From contig JBAOKB010000154.1 in assembly GCA_037044905.1 (NCBI GenBank), positions 1 through 64,000 of the forward strand: a stretch of DNA of 64,000 nucleotides. Direction: 5' to 3'. The notes under the pieces were generated by a model. That model did not search any database. It worked only from the letters and a program-made list of their open reading frames with translations, and was not told where the DNA came from. The DNA comes from Hortaea werneckii (taxonomy: Eukaryota; Ascomycota; Dothideomycetes; Mycosphaerellales; Teratosphaeriaceae). The position numbers and the translations under genes were made by a program. This document shows, piece after piece, positions 53,412-62,595 of this stretch. Numbering within the stretch: position 1 is the first letter of the stretch; each line of letters begins with the position of its first letter.

Positions 53412-55071
53412 ATGTCGTCGTCCACCCTCTGCCTGCGCTGTCTCAAGCGCTCGCTAGTGCCTTTGGAATCTTCCCTACCATCTACTGCCGTCCAACGCGC
53501 CACTTTTTCCACCTCCTCCTCCCTCGCCGTCAACCCGCCCAAGAAGAAGGCGGTTGGCGCGAAACCCACTGCGCGCTCCGGGAAGTCGCTGAAACTCGCC
53601 AAGAATACGCGTACAGCCACTGCTCGACCGCCTGCACCCGGTGAGCGGAAGGCCCTGCGGAAAAGAGTGGTGCTGAGCAACACCAATGCATTGGAGGTGC
53701 ACGGCTTGAAGGACCTTAGCAAGGAGAGTGTGAGCAAACTACGAGAACACGAGGGTCGGGTGCTGGGGCTCAGCAATGACAGTGTGGATGCGTTGAGGGC
53801 GCTGAGGCCTTCAAGCCGAATCAGGGATGGAGTCTGTTCCGGCGACCAGCAACCTTGGTTAGAAAGGAGACAGTGGAATTGGCGGAGATGATGAGCAATG
53901 TCAAAGAGACCCAGAAGGTGGATCGACGGGTTCTGGCGGGTGAAAAAGGGAGCGGAAAGAGCGTGTTGCAGCTCCAGGCCATGACCATGGCCTACCTCCA
54001 GGGTTGGATCGTCATGCACTTCCCGGAAGCGAAAGAGATGACCATTGCCCATGAAGCCTACCAACCGGTCAAGCTCGAGGATGGGAGCACAGGCTACATC
54101 CAGCCGCAGTACACGGCGCATCTACTCAGCAACTTCGCCAAAGCCAACCACGGCCTTCTCAACAACCTGCGTCTCAGCAAGGAACCCAAACTCCCGGTCC
54201 CAGTCCAATCCAACATCACCCTCCTCCGCTTCGCCGAACTTGGCGCCACCGACGCAGAACTTGCCTGGCCTGTCTGGCAAGCGCTCTGGGCTGAACTCCT
54301 CGCTCCATCGCAGCCTTCGAAAGAAGGCCTCCACCGCCCACCAATCTTCGTCAGCCTGGACGGTCTAGAATACATCATGCGGGACTCTGCCTACCTCTCC
54401 GCAGAGGCCCACCCTGTGCACTCCCACGACCTCCTTCTAGCCCGGGACTTCGTCAAACTCCTCTCGGGCTCCACCAGCCTCCCCAACGGCGGCAGCGTCC
54501 TCGCCGCTAGCTCCGCCAGCAACCGTCCCTCCGTCCCAACCCTGGACTTCTTCCTCAACCGGAACCACCTCGAGACATGCAACAAGTCCTACAACGCCAT
54601 CGTAGACCGTCTGGCCCAGCAAATCCCCAAGCTCAAGAACCCCGCCGAGCTAGACCTCACCGAGCTGGACAACCTCCCCCCGAACTCCCTTCCCCAATTC
54701 TTCCTCTCCCGCCTCGACACCCTGAAGTCCCGCCTCCGCGATTCCAAGGACGTCGCGCAGCTAACCCGGCTGCTAAAGGACCGCAACCCCGCCGCCCTGC
54801 AGACTGGAACCCCTACCTCCCCATCGACTCCCGCGTCGCGGCGACGATGAAACCCAGCGATACCGGCAAGGGGCCTACTGTGGTAGGAACCCCTGTCCAG
54901 AAACTCGCGGGCCTGAGCAAGACCGAGGCGCGCGGCATCATGGAGTACTATGCCCAGAGCGGCATGTTGCGGCAGACGGTCACGGAGGGGTTGGTCAGCG
55001 AGCGGTGGAGTTTGAGTGGGGAGGGTGTGGTGGGGGAGTTGGAGAAGGGGAGTGTGAGGGCGCGGTTTTAG
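53412..55071 (+). CDS. RSM23: Mitochondrial small-subunit ribosomal protein mS29 (DAP3/Rsm23), two frame breaks
   Basis: The protein runs through three frames: 53412 to about 53800, then to about 54800, then to the TAG at 55069-55071. Two missing bases (near 53791-53810 and 54796-54806) restore a 553-aa product. mS29 is a GTP-binding protein of the mitoribosome small-subunit head. The N-terminus MSSSTLCLRCLKRSLVPLES with RATFSTSSSLAVNPP is a typical presequence. The P-loop is AGEKGSGKSVLQLQAM. Other family blocks are NQGWSLFRRPATLVRKETVE, bridging the first break, and FVSLDGLEYIMRDSAYLSAE. The C-terminal part, NPYLPIDSRVAATM followed by GLSKTEARGIMEYYAQSG, lies beyond the second break. Continuity across both breaks and absence of other stops argue for sequence errors in a working gene. 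Confidence 0.85.
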
Positions 55072-55961
55072 AGTGAGACGCAGGATGGGATTGGAGTGGT
55101 GTGGGTGTTTTGGTGTTGCGGAGGTGAAGTTGTGGAGAGCTAACAGAAGTGGGGGAGCGGGTTGGTTTCTTGTGTAGTCGTAGTAAGGTTGGGTGTGCAG
55201 TGTTGTACAGTTATAGCAGGAGATGTAGTTATGGGAATGATGATGGTAGAAGAGGGAGAGCAGGAGCAAGTCCTATTTGTACAATAGTGATATGAAGAGA
55301 AAGCGATGTTGAACATAAAATAGTGTACCCAAAATTAACACCTCGATACCCGAGTCCCGCTCGCAGGTCAGAGCTCGTTCGAATGATCGCACGCCAAACA
55401 GTGAGTAATTGTTGACGCCATTCTCGACATCGACCTGGTGGACGGAGACAGTTACTAGCTATCATAGCAACGGAGTAAAGAAGCGCCCATTCCATCGTAG
55501 GAGCATCCGCGCTGGTGTAGAATATTTACTGCGGGGCTTGTCATCAAAGAACTAAACCATTCGTCTTCGCCATTCCCATGCAATCTGGGACCGTTTGAGA
55601 GCTCTTAAGGCCGTTACCAAAGGAGACCAAGAGCAGCATCAAACTCCTCTCAGGAGCCTGTGAGGGTGAACATATAACTGTAGAGTACATTTCAGCGTGG
55701 AGAAGATCAGATGTCAAATGCGGGCAGAGAAGCAGGTAACTACCTCAGGAGGTAGCATCTAATAAAGCTTACTCAAATTTCAAGCGCACGATTCCACATA
55801 ATAAAAATAAGTCTATCCTCCAAATCAACGAACAAGAAACTTTTCATTGCCTCAAAGAAAAACTGCTTTGAAACGATCCAATTGTCGTAATCGAGGGTAT
55901 ATAGACAGGTCCAGAATGCCGCGTACAGAAAACCAACCATCATCGCCCATTCCAACTTCCC
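55072..55961. other. Intergenic between convergent genes
   Basis: About 0.9 kb holding the 3' ends of mS29 and the mucin-like gene. No gene, RNA or repeat was recognised. Confidence 0.4.
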
Positions 55962-56876
55962 TTACATCCCGATCATCCCCTCGCTATTCCCGCGCGTGGC
56001 TGACTGACTCGGGAAGCAGAAGCCCTTCGTGGTTGAACAGGGTTCCGGGTCCTTCGTCGCTTCCGGGTCCTTCGTCGCTGTACTCGTATTGAAGGGCGAG
56101 GAGTCCAGGGAGGACTTGGGCGTCTTGGTCGGTGTCTGTGTCTTGGTTGAGGAATCAGGGCTCGTGGAAGTCGATTTCGGTACCGTGCTTGACGAGCTCG
56201 TGGGCTTTGGGGTCTCGCTTGATGATCTGGAGCTGGAGCTTGGGCTCTGGGCTGTAGACTCCGGCTTCTTGCTCAAGACGCTCGTCGTGTGGAAGGTCGT
56301 CAGCTGAGGGGCGTGGGTTGAGACTTTGGATGAAGAAGGCTTTGGCGCAGGTTCGACGGTTTTGGTGCTGGTTGAAGTGTAAGGTATGAGGCTGACGGTC
56401 CCGTTGATGGTCGTGAACGTCAATGGTGTTATAGTGAGGCCAGCAGAGCTGCTCGTCTTCGAGGACCTGGGAGGCTGCACAGAAGTGGGTGTGATGGGTT
56501 TTGTGGCTCCCTTTGGAGTTTCCACTGATGGAACAGGGAGGCCATTGACAGGGTTCAAGCCTGCATTGATCGAAGCGGCAGGGGAGGAACCTGTGTTCGA
56601 TCCTTTCGACGTTGGGATCGGCAGTCCATTGACTGGGTTCAAGCCTGCGTTGATCGAGTCTGCGGGCAATGAATGAGGTAAGGTAAATGAGGTACTTGTG
56701 TAAGTGCTCGTGTAGGGTACTATTTTGGTAGATGTCGTTACCGCCGGCGGTACGTAAACTGTATTCGTGCGGACGCTCGTGACCGTGACGACGGTGCGAG
56801 GGAAAATAGCAGCGCCTGCTGTTCCGCTCACCAGCAGTGTGTATATGATGTGCTTAGAGAACATGGAAGTCATCAT
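55962..56876 (-). CDS. Secreted Ser/Thr-rich mucin-like protein with internal repeat
   Basis: A single ORF of 304 aa on the reverse strand, with adjacent ATGs at 56876 and 56873 (MMTSMFSKHIIYTLLVSGTA). Residues 1-23 form a signal peptide. The rest is dominated by Ser, Thr and Pro (over half of residues after position 110), suited to dense O-glycosylation on a cell-wall or secreted protein. The motif SINAGLNPVNGLP(I/V)P occurs twice, 28 residues apart. Near the C-terminus the DNA repeats a short unit giving TKDPEATKDPEPC. Two late cysteines (CSTTKGFCFP) may pair. There is no hydrophobic C-terminal tail, so a GPI anchor is unlikely. It resembles covalently bound wall proteins only in composition. 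The start overlaps the stop of the upstream F-box-like frame by four bases. Confidence 0.7.
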   Translation of the reverse strand: MMTSMFSKHIIYTLLVSGTAGAAIFPRTVVTVTSVRTNTVYVPPAVTTSTKIVPYTSTYTSTSFTLPHSLPADSINAGLNPVNGLPIPTSKGSNTGSSPAASINAGLNPVNGLPVPSVETPKGATKPITPTSVQPPRSSKTSSSAGLTITPLTFTTINGTVSLIPYTSTSTKTVEPAPKPSSSKVSTHAPQLTTFHTTSVLSKKPESTAQSPSSSSRSSSETPKPTSSSSTVPKSTSTSPDSSTKTQTPTKTPKSSLDSSPFNTSTATKDPEATKDPEPCSTTKGFCFPSQSATRGNSEGMIGM

Positions 56877-57726
56877 GTCTTCGTTAACTTTGGTATCAGA
56901 GGTATCTTCAGATCGAGGGTTCTGATGGATTTTACTCGCGCAGCGCCCGTGCGGTAGATGGAAGGTTGTTTATATTGTATCGTATTGGACAAAGGCGGCT
57001 TGGACAAAGAAGCTGACGGGGCCTCCATTGTGAGACGCAAGAACTTCGACAGCGTAACAAAGACTCCTCGCTTAATATGCGCAAAACTTCCTTTCTCCAT
57101 TGTTCGTTTTGTATGCTTTGCCTGACAAGCTGACTTAAGGAGCCTACTAGGAACTCTCATGGGAGACGTAGCGTAGAGGCAATTGGCCCAGCCTGGGTAG
57201 AACAAGCGCCAGCACGGCGATGAACATGGCAAAAATGCTGCCACTATGCTAATGTGGCTAAACATCGCTGAGGAATATTCTTGCGTCGGGTGGCTCTGTT
57301 CCAGCTCCATTTCGCGTATGGTCTTTGCCTCGCCCCGCCTGCGCCGGTTCAAGACATCCATCTTAGCGACCCCAGCTTGCATTGAAATGCACATAGTTGC
57401 CGAATGAGATCCATTGCTAAAAACATTAATTCGCACAGCATGCCTCGCGTGCCGATGAAGAATGGTCTCAAATGATGTGTATGCCTTCAGGCAGTCATTT
57501 TTCGTACCGACGATGTTAAACAGATAGCTGTTATAAAGGTAAGCCCTCGCCTCTGCGCTTAGGTCCTTACGACAAGGAAGATGTGGATTGCAAGACCATC
57601 GCCGGGAGATATGAAGCGCAGTCGGTCTCCAAATGCTTGGATGTAAATTTGCTCGTGTTGCGGGAAGAGCTGTTGATAGATGGCGTGACGAATGTCGTAA
57701 GGTAGGGATAATAAGTTGACGGTCAT
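56873..57726 (-). CDS. F-box-like protein, one frame break, 3' end uncertain
   Basis: The ATG at 57726 opens MTVNLLSLPYDIRHAIYQQL, an F-box-type helix pair (LP-DIR-IY--LFP) common in Dothideomycete orphan proteins. The frame must change by one missing base near 57604-57606 (a CCC run). It then continues as RRWSCNPHLPCRKDLSAEAR, YNSYLFNIVGTKNDCLKAYT and INVFSNGSHSATMCISMQAG down to TGA 56873-56875. F-box proteins select substrates for SCF ubiquitin ligases, but only the N-terminal motif supports that here. The last 80 or so codons lie directly on top of the mucin-like gene's promoter region and share its ATG as ATGA, so the true 3' end may be earlier, after an unrecognised intron. Confidence 0.5.
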
Positions 57727-58198
57727 GACGAAAAATGCCTGTGCTGCCAGTAACACCGTCCCTGCAAATCGAAAGTATGGATATACAATGAAGGGTATCA
57801 GCTTTGAAATACTGTTCGTCGGGTGATGTTAAATTGGAAGCCTGGCAATGCCCAGGGTCCTACGGACAGTTGTCATCAACATGCGAGTCCGGGATACTGC
57901 TGCCTTGCAATTGCTAGAGGATTTGCCCAACAATGTGCTTATTTTTCCTTGGGTCAAAAAGAACTGCGCTATAGCAGGTCAGGATGTTGTCGATTCGCCT
58001 ACATGTGAAGTTCACTGCGCTGCTGTCTCATGTGGGAAGGTACAGCTGCATATGCTTCGGGCCCGTCCCGCCATTGCCGATGGCTCCAATCCGTGTCGGT
58101 GATTGGCTGCTCTTCAACATGCCACATCGTTCACGCTGGGCTGAAGGCAGTCCATGGTCAACGACCAAGATCGAGACAGGCGCTACGTGTAAGCCATC

Positions 58199-60718
58199 AT
58201 GGCAACTGCGGATCCTGTACCGAATGCCGTGCTCTCCTATATCAACAATGGCGCATATCCGGACTCCGACGAAGTGGCATCCGCAAGCCTCGACTCTGCA
58301 ACTCTAGGGAATCTCCTGCAGTCGCTCCAACAGGCTCAGGATGAAGTCAAGAAAGACATCCGCTCCTTGAGCAAAGACACCGCTCCCGACATCGATGACT
58401 GGATTTCCAAAGCTAAATCCTTGCAGCAGGATATACTTCGCTCGCGGGACACCGCTCGCCAAATTGTAGCCGAGCATGAAGCAGGCAGGGAACTGAAAGC
58501 GAGAGTGCAAGACAAGGCGACTCAAGTACGGTTGTTGGAGAAAGAAGTCGCATTTGAAGATACATTGGGTGGAACTCTGGAGCACATTAGATACGCAAAT
58601 GGAGTGCTTCAAAGTGTCCAAAATGAGGCTGTGGGAGGAGATCTCACGAAAGCCTTGAATAAGTTGGAAACAGCACAAGAGAGTATAGATGGGCTCGAGA
58701 GCGTTAGGGAGACCAAAGCTTATGGCCTGCTGCAAGGACGAGCAAAGCATCTGAGGGAGGGCTTAAAAGAAACAGCTACGGCGAAGTGGAATGAAGCGAT
58801 TGCGATCAAAGACAGGAAAGTCACAGTCACAGGTACGGCGTCATCACTTTCGCTAGAAGGAATCGCGAAGACAGCCCAGGGCCTTGCCATATTCGACGGT
58901 CTCCTCCAGAAGCTTAGCAAGGATCTCGAGCGAGACATACTTAAGCCGAGAATGACTGCCAGTACCAACGGTCAAGTCGCAAAGCTTGAAGTGACCGGTA
59001 AATCGCTTTCATGCTCTGGTCTGAGCGGAGATCTGAGTTACAAGTCCCTATTTCAGGATCTGGAGACCATGATAGACTTCCTTGCCAAAGAGCTTCCATC
59101 TTCAGTCTCGCTCCCGCTTTCAGATCGCCTGGTCTTGGCTCTAGCTAATCGATTGGACGAGCAATGGTTGGAACCCGCCGTGCCTTTGGATGTCAATGGG
59201 ATGCCTGGCTTTCAGGAAACACTCGGCGACGTGCAAAACCTAGCCGACACTATAGAAAAGCATGGCTGGGACGGAGCAAAGCAGCTCCGCGACTGGGTCC
59301 AAGGTGCCCCTCGCACTTGGCTTATGAAAAGGAGAGAGGCTGTACTTGGAGATGTTCGCAATTTAGTCTTCATTGGGCTCAGAGAGACGAAGACGGTCGA
59401 GAGGGTCGAGACGCAGATGATTACCCAAGACGATCAGCAGGCGTTGCAAGGCGACGGCGGTGGGCAGGACGACGATTGGGATACTGCCTGGGACGAGCCT
59501 GAAGAGGACGCAAAGCCCGATGAAGCTCCGTCATCTGCCGGTAGGACGGAAGACGAGGATGAAGCCAGCGCTTGGGACACCGAGGACATGGAGAAGGAAC
59601 CCGCGCGTAGCGATGGCAATGAAGACGATGACGAGGGCGATGCATGGGGCTGGGGCGATGAAGATGCCAACAAGCCGGCAAGTCCAGTCGCCTCTAAACC
59701 ATCAGCGCCAAAGGCTTCAGGCGTCACAAGCACCAGCCAAATGCAGCAGCCTGTAGAAAGGGAGATGACGTTGCGTGAGACGTTCAGCGTCACACTCATA
59801 CCAGACGGCGTCATCACACTTCTGCAACAGATAATTGCTGACGCGCAAAGCCTTGCTGGGCCTGAATACGCTAGCTCGCCCATCGCGCCCGCCGCTTCAG
59901 CACTCTACACCCTCCCCACTCTGGCCCTGGCCATATACCGCGCCACTGCACCGACCGTCTACGCCAAGCTCGACACAGGTAACATGCTCATCTTCAACGA
60001 CGCCAACCAGCTCGCCAGCCAGCTCCGAGAATGGCAGTCCAGCCAACCGCCCTCCCGCCTCCGACTCGACGCCGACGTAAAAGCGCTCGAGAACTTCGCC
60101 AAGAAGGCCTACGCATCCGAAATGGACTCCCAACGGACTATCATCCGAGACCTTCTCGACGGCGCCCAGGGCTTCACCAACGTCACCAAAACCCCCTTCA
60201 AAGCCGAAAGCGAAAGCGCCATCGAGCAGACCGTCGACCGCCTCCGCGCCCTGCACACCCAATGGAAACCCGTGCTCTCGTCCGCCGCGCTCCTGCAATC
60301 CCTCGGCTCCCTGCTCGCCACCGCAACGGCGAAAATCATCGCCGACGTCGAGGACCTGGGCGATATCGGCGAGGAGGACTCGCATCAGCTGCGGCGGCTG
60401 ATGGAGAAGGTGACGGCTGTGAAGGATCTCTTCGCGACTCAGGTCTCCTCCCCGGACGGCCAGCCGACTACGACGACGGCGGGTCAGGATATGACGTTCA
60501 TTTACTGTCCCAATTGGCTGAAGTTCCAGTATCTGGCCGAGATTTTGGAGTCCAGTCTCGCGGATATCAAGTACCTCTGGCACGAAGGGGAACTGAGTCT
60601 GGAGTTTGAGGCTGAGGAGGTCTGTGAGCTGATTGAGGGGCTTTTTGCGGACTCCGATATGAGGAGACGGGCTATGGCGGAGATTCGGAGGGGTGGCGCG
60701 GATGAGGACGCTAGCTGA
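58199..60718 (+). CDS. ZW10: ZW10/Dsl1-type ER-Golgi retrograde tether subunit
   Basis: A single-exon gene of 839 aa from ATG 58199. The family (RINT1-ZW10-NAG, yeast Dsl1 complex) tethers COPI vesicles to the ER; animal ZW10 also acts at kinetochores. The N-terminal 250 residues are helical coiled coil (LGNLLQSLQQAQDEVKKDIR, AKSLQQDILRSRDTARQIVA). Residues about 405-500 form an acidic insert carrying Trp motifs: DDDWDTAWDEPEED, ASAWDTEDM and GDAWGWGDED. Such Trp/acidic segments match the yeast Dsl1 'lasso' that binds COPI delta- and alpha-subunits. The C-terminal helical part includes MTFIYCPNWLKFQYLAEILE and LWHEGELSLEFEAEEVCELI, typical of the fungal ZW10 C-terminus. About 470 nt separate it from the divergent F-box-like gene. 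Confidence 0.85.
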   Translation: MATADPVPNAVLSYINNGAYPDSDEVASASLDSATLGNLLQSLQQAQDEVKKDIRSLSKDTAPDIDDWISKAKSLQQDILRSRDTARQIVAEHEAGRELKARVQDKATQVRLLEKEVAFEDTLGGTLEHIRYANGVLQSVQNEAVGGDLTKALNKLETAQESIDGLESVRETKAYGLLQGRAKHLREGLKETATAKWNEAIAIKDRKVTVTGTASSLSLEGIAKTAQGLAIFDGLLQKLSKDLERDILKPRMTASTNGQVAKLEVTGKSLSCSGLSGDLSYKSLFQDLETMIDFLAKELPSSVSLPLSDRLVLALANRLDEQWLEPAVPLDVNGMPGFQETLGDVQNLADTIEKHGWDGAKQLRDWVQGAPRTWLMKRREAVLGDVRNLVFIGLRETKTVERVETQMITQDDQQALQGDGGGQDDDWDTAWDEPEEDAKPDEAPSSAGRTEDEDEASAWDTEDMEKEPARSDGNEDDDEGDAWGWGDEDANKPASPVASKPSAPKASGVTSTSQMQQPVEREMTLRETFSVTLIPDGVITLLQQIIADAQSLAGPEYASSPIAPAASALYTLPTLALAIYRATAPTVYAKLDTGNMLIFNDANQLASQLREWQSSQPPSRLRLDADVKALENFAKKAYASEMDSQRTIIRDLLDGAQGFTNVTKTPFKAESESAIEQTVDRLRALHTQWKPVLSSAALLQSLGSLLATATAKIIADVEDLGDIGEEDSHQLRRLMEKVTAVKDLFATQVSSPDGQPTTTTAGQDMTFIYCPNWLKFQYLAEILESSLADIKYLWHEGELSLEFEAEEVCELIEGLFADSDMRRRAMAEIRRGGADEDAS

Positions 60719-61125
60719 TGGTTTCCTCAATTAAGAAATTGGGTCCTGCGCCCAAGGAACGGGAGAGATGGGACGGAGTAACCGAGAGCGCGGGGGTGAT
60801 GGTAAAAATTTTGGGGGCTGGAGGGAGGCGAGGGGGGATCTGTCTTCTCATCTATCAATGGCTATCATCTTACTGCCCGCGAAGTTGTGCACTGATTCAT
60901 CAAAGCATCCACCTCTCTCCCATCATCCACATCGTCTTCCCATGTCCCCCTCGCTGAAGGCCCCGTAATCGCGTCTCCCCCGGCCGTACCAAACCCTCCG
61001 GCGTCTTCCTGCACTGATGACACCGCTACAGCTTCTTACCTCTTCTCCCTGTCCAAGATCGTCGATGGTGGGCACCTGTAGATCGTTCATGAAGTCTTTG
61101 GAGCCAGACCGCTTCACGGCATCTC

Positions 61126-61482
61126 TCAGATGTCGCGACGCGATCGGAGTAGTGCGCGATTGTAGAGGGTTGTAAAGAGCCAATCAAGAGCTACGGTAAC
61201 AGTTGCACCAACAAGGGCAACGACCACGAAAACACACTCGACAACATTGGGGGCAGAAATGGCGATAAAAATGGCGATAACAGCGGCGAAAACAGTGGCG
61301 GTAACAATGGCGGTGGCGACAGCCATTTCACGGTAAAACTCACGCGCTGGGACGTATTTCGACTCAGCTGAGGAGTACGCGATAGTTTGGAAGTCCTGGA
61401 ACCGTTGGTGGTAGTCGTCTTGACCGCGTTGGCGTAGGCCTTCCAGGTCTACGCCTAAGCCTTCTGGAGTGAGGGAAGACAT
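61126..61482 (-). CDS. Small two-helix membrane protein, unknown function
   Basis: A 118-aa ORF from ATG 61482 (MSSLTPEGLGVDLEGLRQRG). A charged, helical N-terminal half (QDDYHQRFQDFQTIAYSSAE) is followed by two Ala/Val-rich helices, ATAIVTATVFAAVIAIFIAI and ECVFVVVALVGATVTVALDW, and a short basic tail (RALLRSRRD). It has no signal peptide; a hairpin in an internal membrane is likely. It is transcribed convergently with ZW10. I recognise no family. Confidence 0.5.
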   Translation of the reverse strand: MSSLTPEGLGVDLEGLRQRGQDDYHQRFQDFQTIAYSSAESKYVPAREFYREMAVATAIVTATVFAAVIAIFIAISAPNVVECVFVVVALVGATVTVALDWLFTTLYNRALLRSRRDI

Positions 61483-62595
61483 AGTTGTCGACGAAGGGTG
61501 TCCAGAGATTGATCAGACAGAAGGTTGTTTCAAACGGAAGAGGCTTATGCGAAAAGGCGTCGGGTAGCTGAGTGTGCAGCGAAAGGCTAGGCCTTGTAAT
61601 CTGTTGTAAGGTTGTAAGGTTGAAACCGTGTGAATGGTATCTGTCTGCACGAGAGCAGCTCTTATGTCTCCTGTAGAAGTGCTTGCTGCCCTAATTGCTG
61701 TATTGAGACATCAGTGCTTTCATCCTTTGTGCTCAACAAGACAACATCTATCCCACGCGTATAGTGTGAGACTCCTATTATATTTGCGTGTTCGAGATAC
61801 TAGTCTTACAGGCTGCATGTCGCATGGGACAGGAAGTCAGTCTTTATTATTGTAATTTTAGCCGAGATGCTTCAGTTTTTGTCTTGTTCCAGTCTGCAAG
61901 TCCTTTCTGTGGAACGTGGGATGGGCTCGGATGTATGCTTCACATTCAGTGACAAGACTACTAGGCTCACGCGTCATAGGGATTCACATTCGTGATAGCT
62001 GGATAGTTGTGGTCGCTGGCATCTCGTGTGATTTCGGAAACATGCTGCCCTTGTCGGCTGTCCTTTCGTCGAGTCTATGGGACATCCATGACGACCGTGT
62101 GCTGCAACGATCCGCATTTCGTTGCCATTAAGCAACAGCTTAATTGATCATTCGAGGCTCATCATACCAACTGGTGAATATGTTCACTGCATGTCAGTGT
62201 GTGTCCAGCACCTGGGTGGTGGCCCCGTTGCTTTGCTTTTCTTTCTTTCTTTTTTTTTTTTCTTTTCTGTCAGTCACACTTTTATACCAGCCGTGTCATT
62301 ATTTTTGGAACCAGGTAGGGGTAGGATAGGGAAGGGTGTGCCACCATCTCACATGTGGCGTGCATGAGGCGAAGTGTGAGAGAAGGAATGGCGCTGTTGC
62401 TCGGATGGGGAAGGTGAAACAGTTCCCCTCGCGACCGGCGACATCATCCTCCCCCTCCATCTGCCGCCCGCTTCAGACGCGCGCGTGAGCTGTGCCTTTC
62501 AGGAGTCGCGTTCCTAATCCTCTTCTCCTACCTATTAACTACTATTTACATATATCCACGCGCCCACCACCGCGCCACTCCCAGTTTCGCCCATC
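61483..62595. other. Divergent promoter region
   Basis: About 1.1 kb between the small membrane protein and the LYAR-type gene. A T-rich tract lies near 62240-62265. No gene is supported. Confidence 0.4.

Noticed and set aside
57848..58102. 84-codon plus-strand ATG ORF before ZW10 (MPRVLRTVVINMRVRDTAAL)
   Set aside because: It is mildly protein-like but unrecognised, and it lies in the shared promoter and leader of two divergent genes; kept as a note only.
59897..60730. 277-codon minus-strand ORF opposite ZW10
   Set aside because: It is a shadow of the coding strand; the ZW10 C-terminal motifs lie directly opposite.
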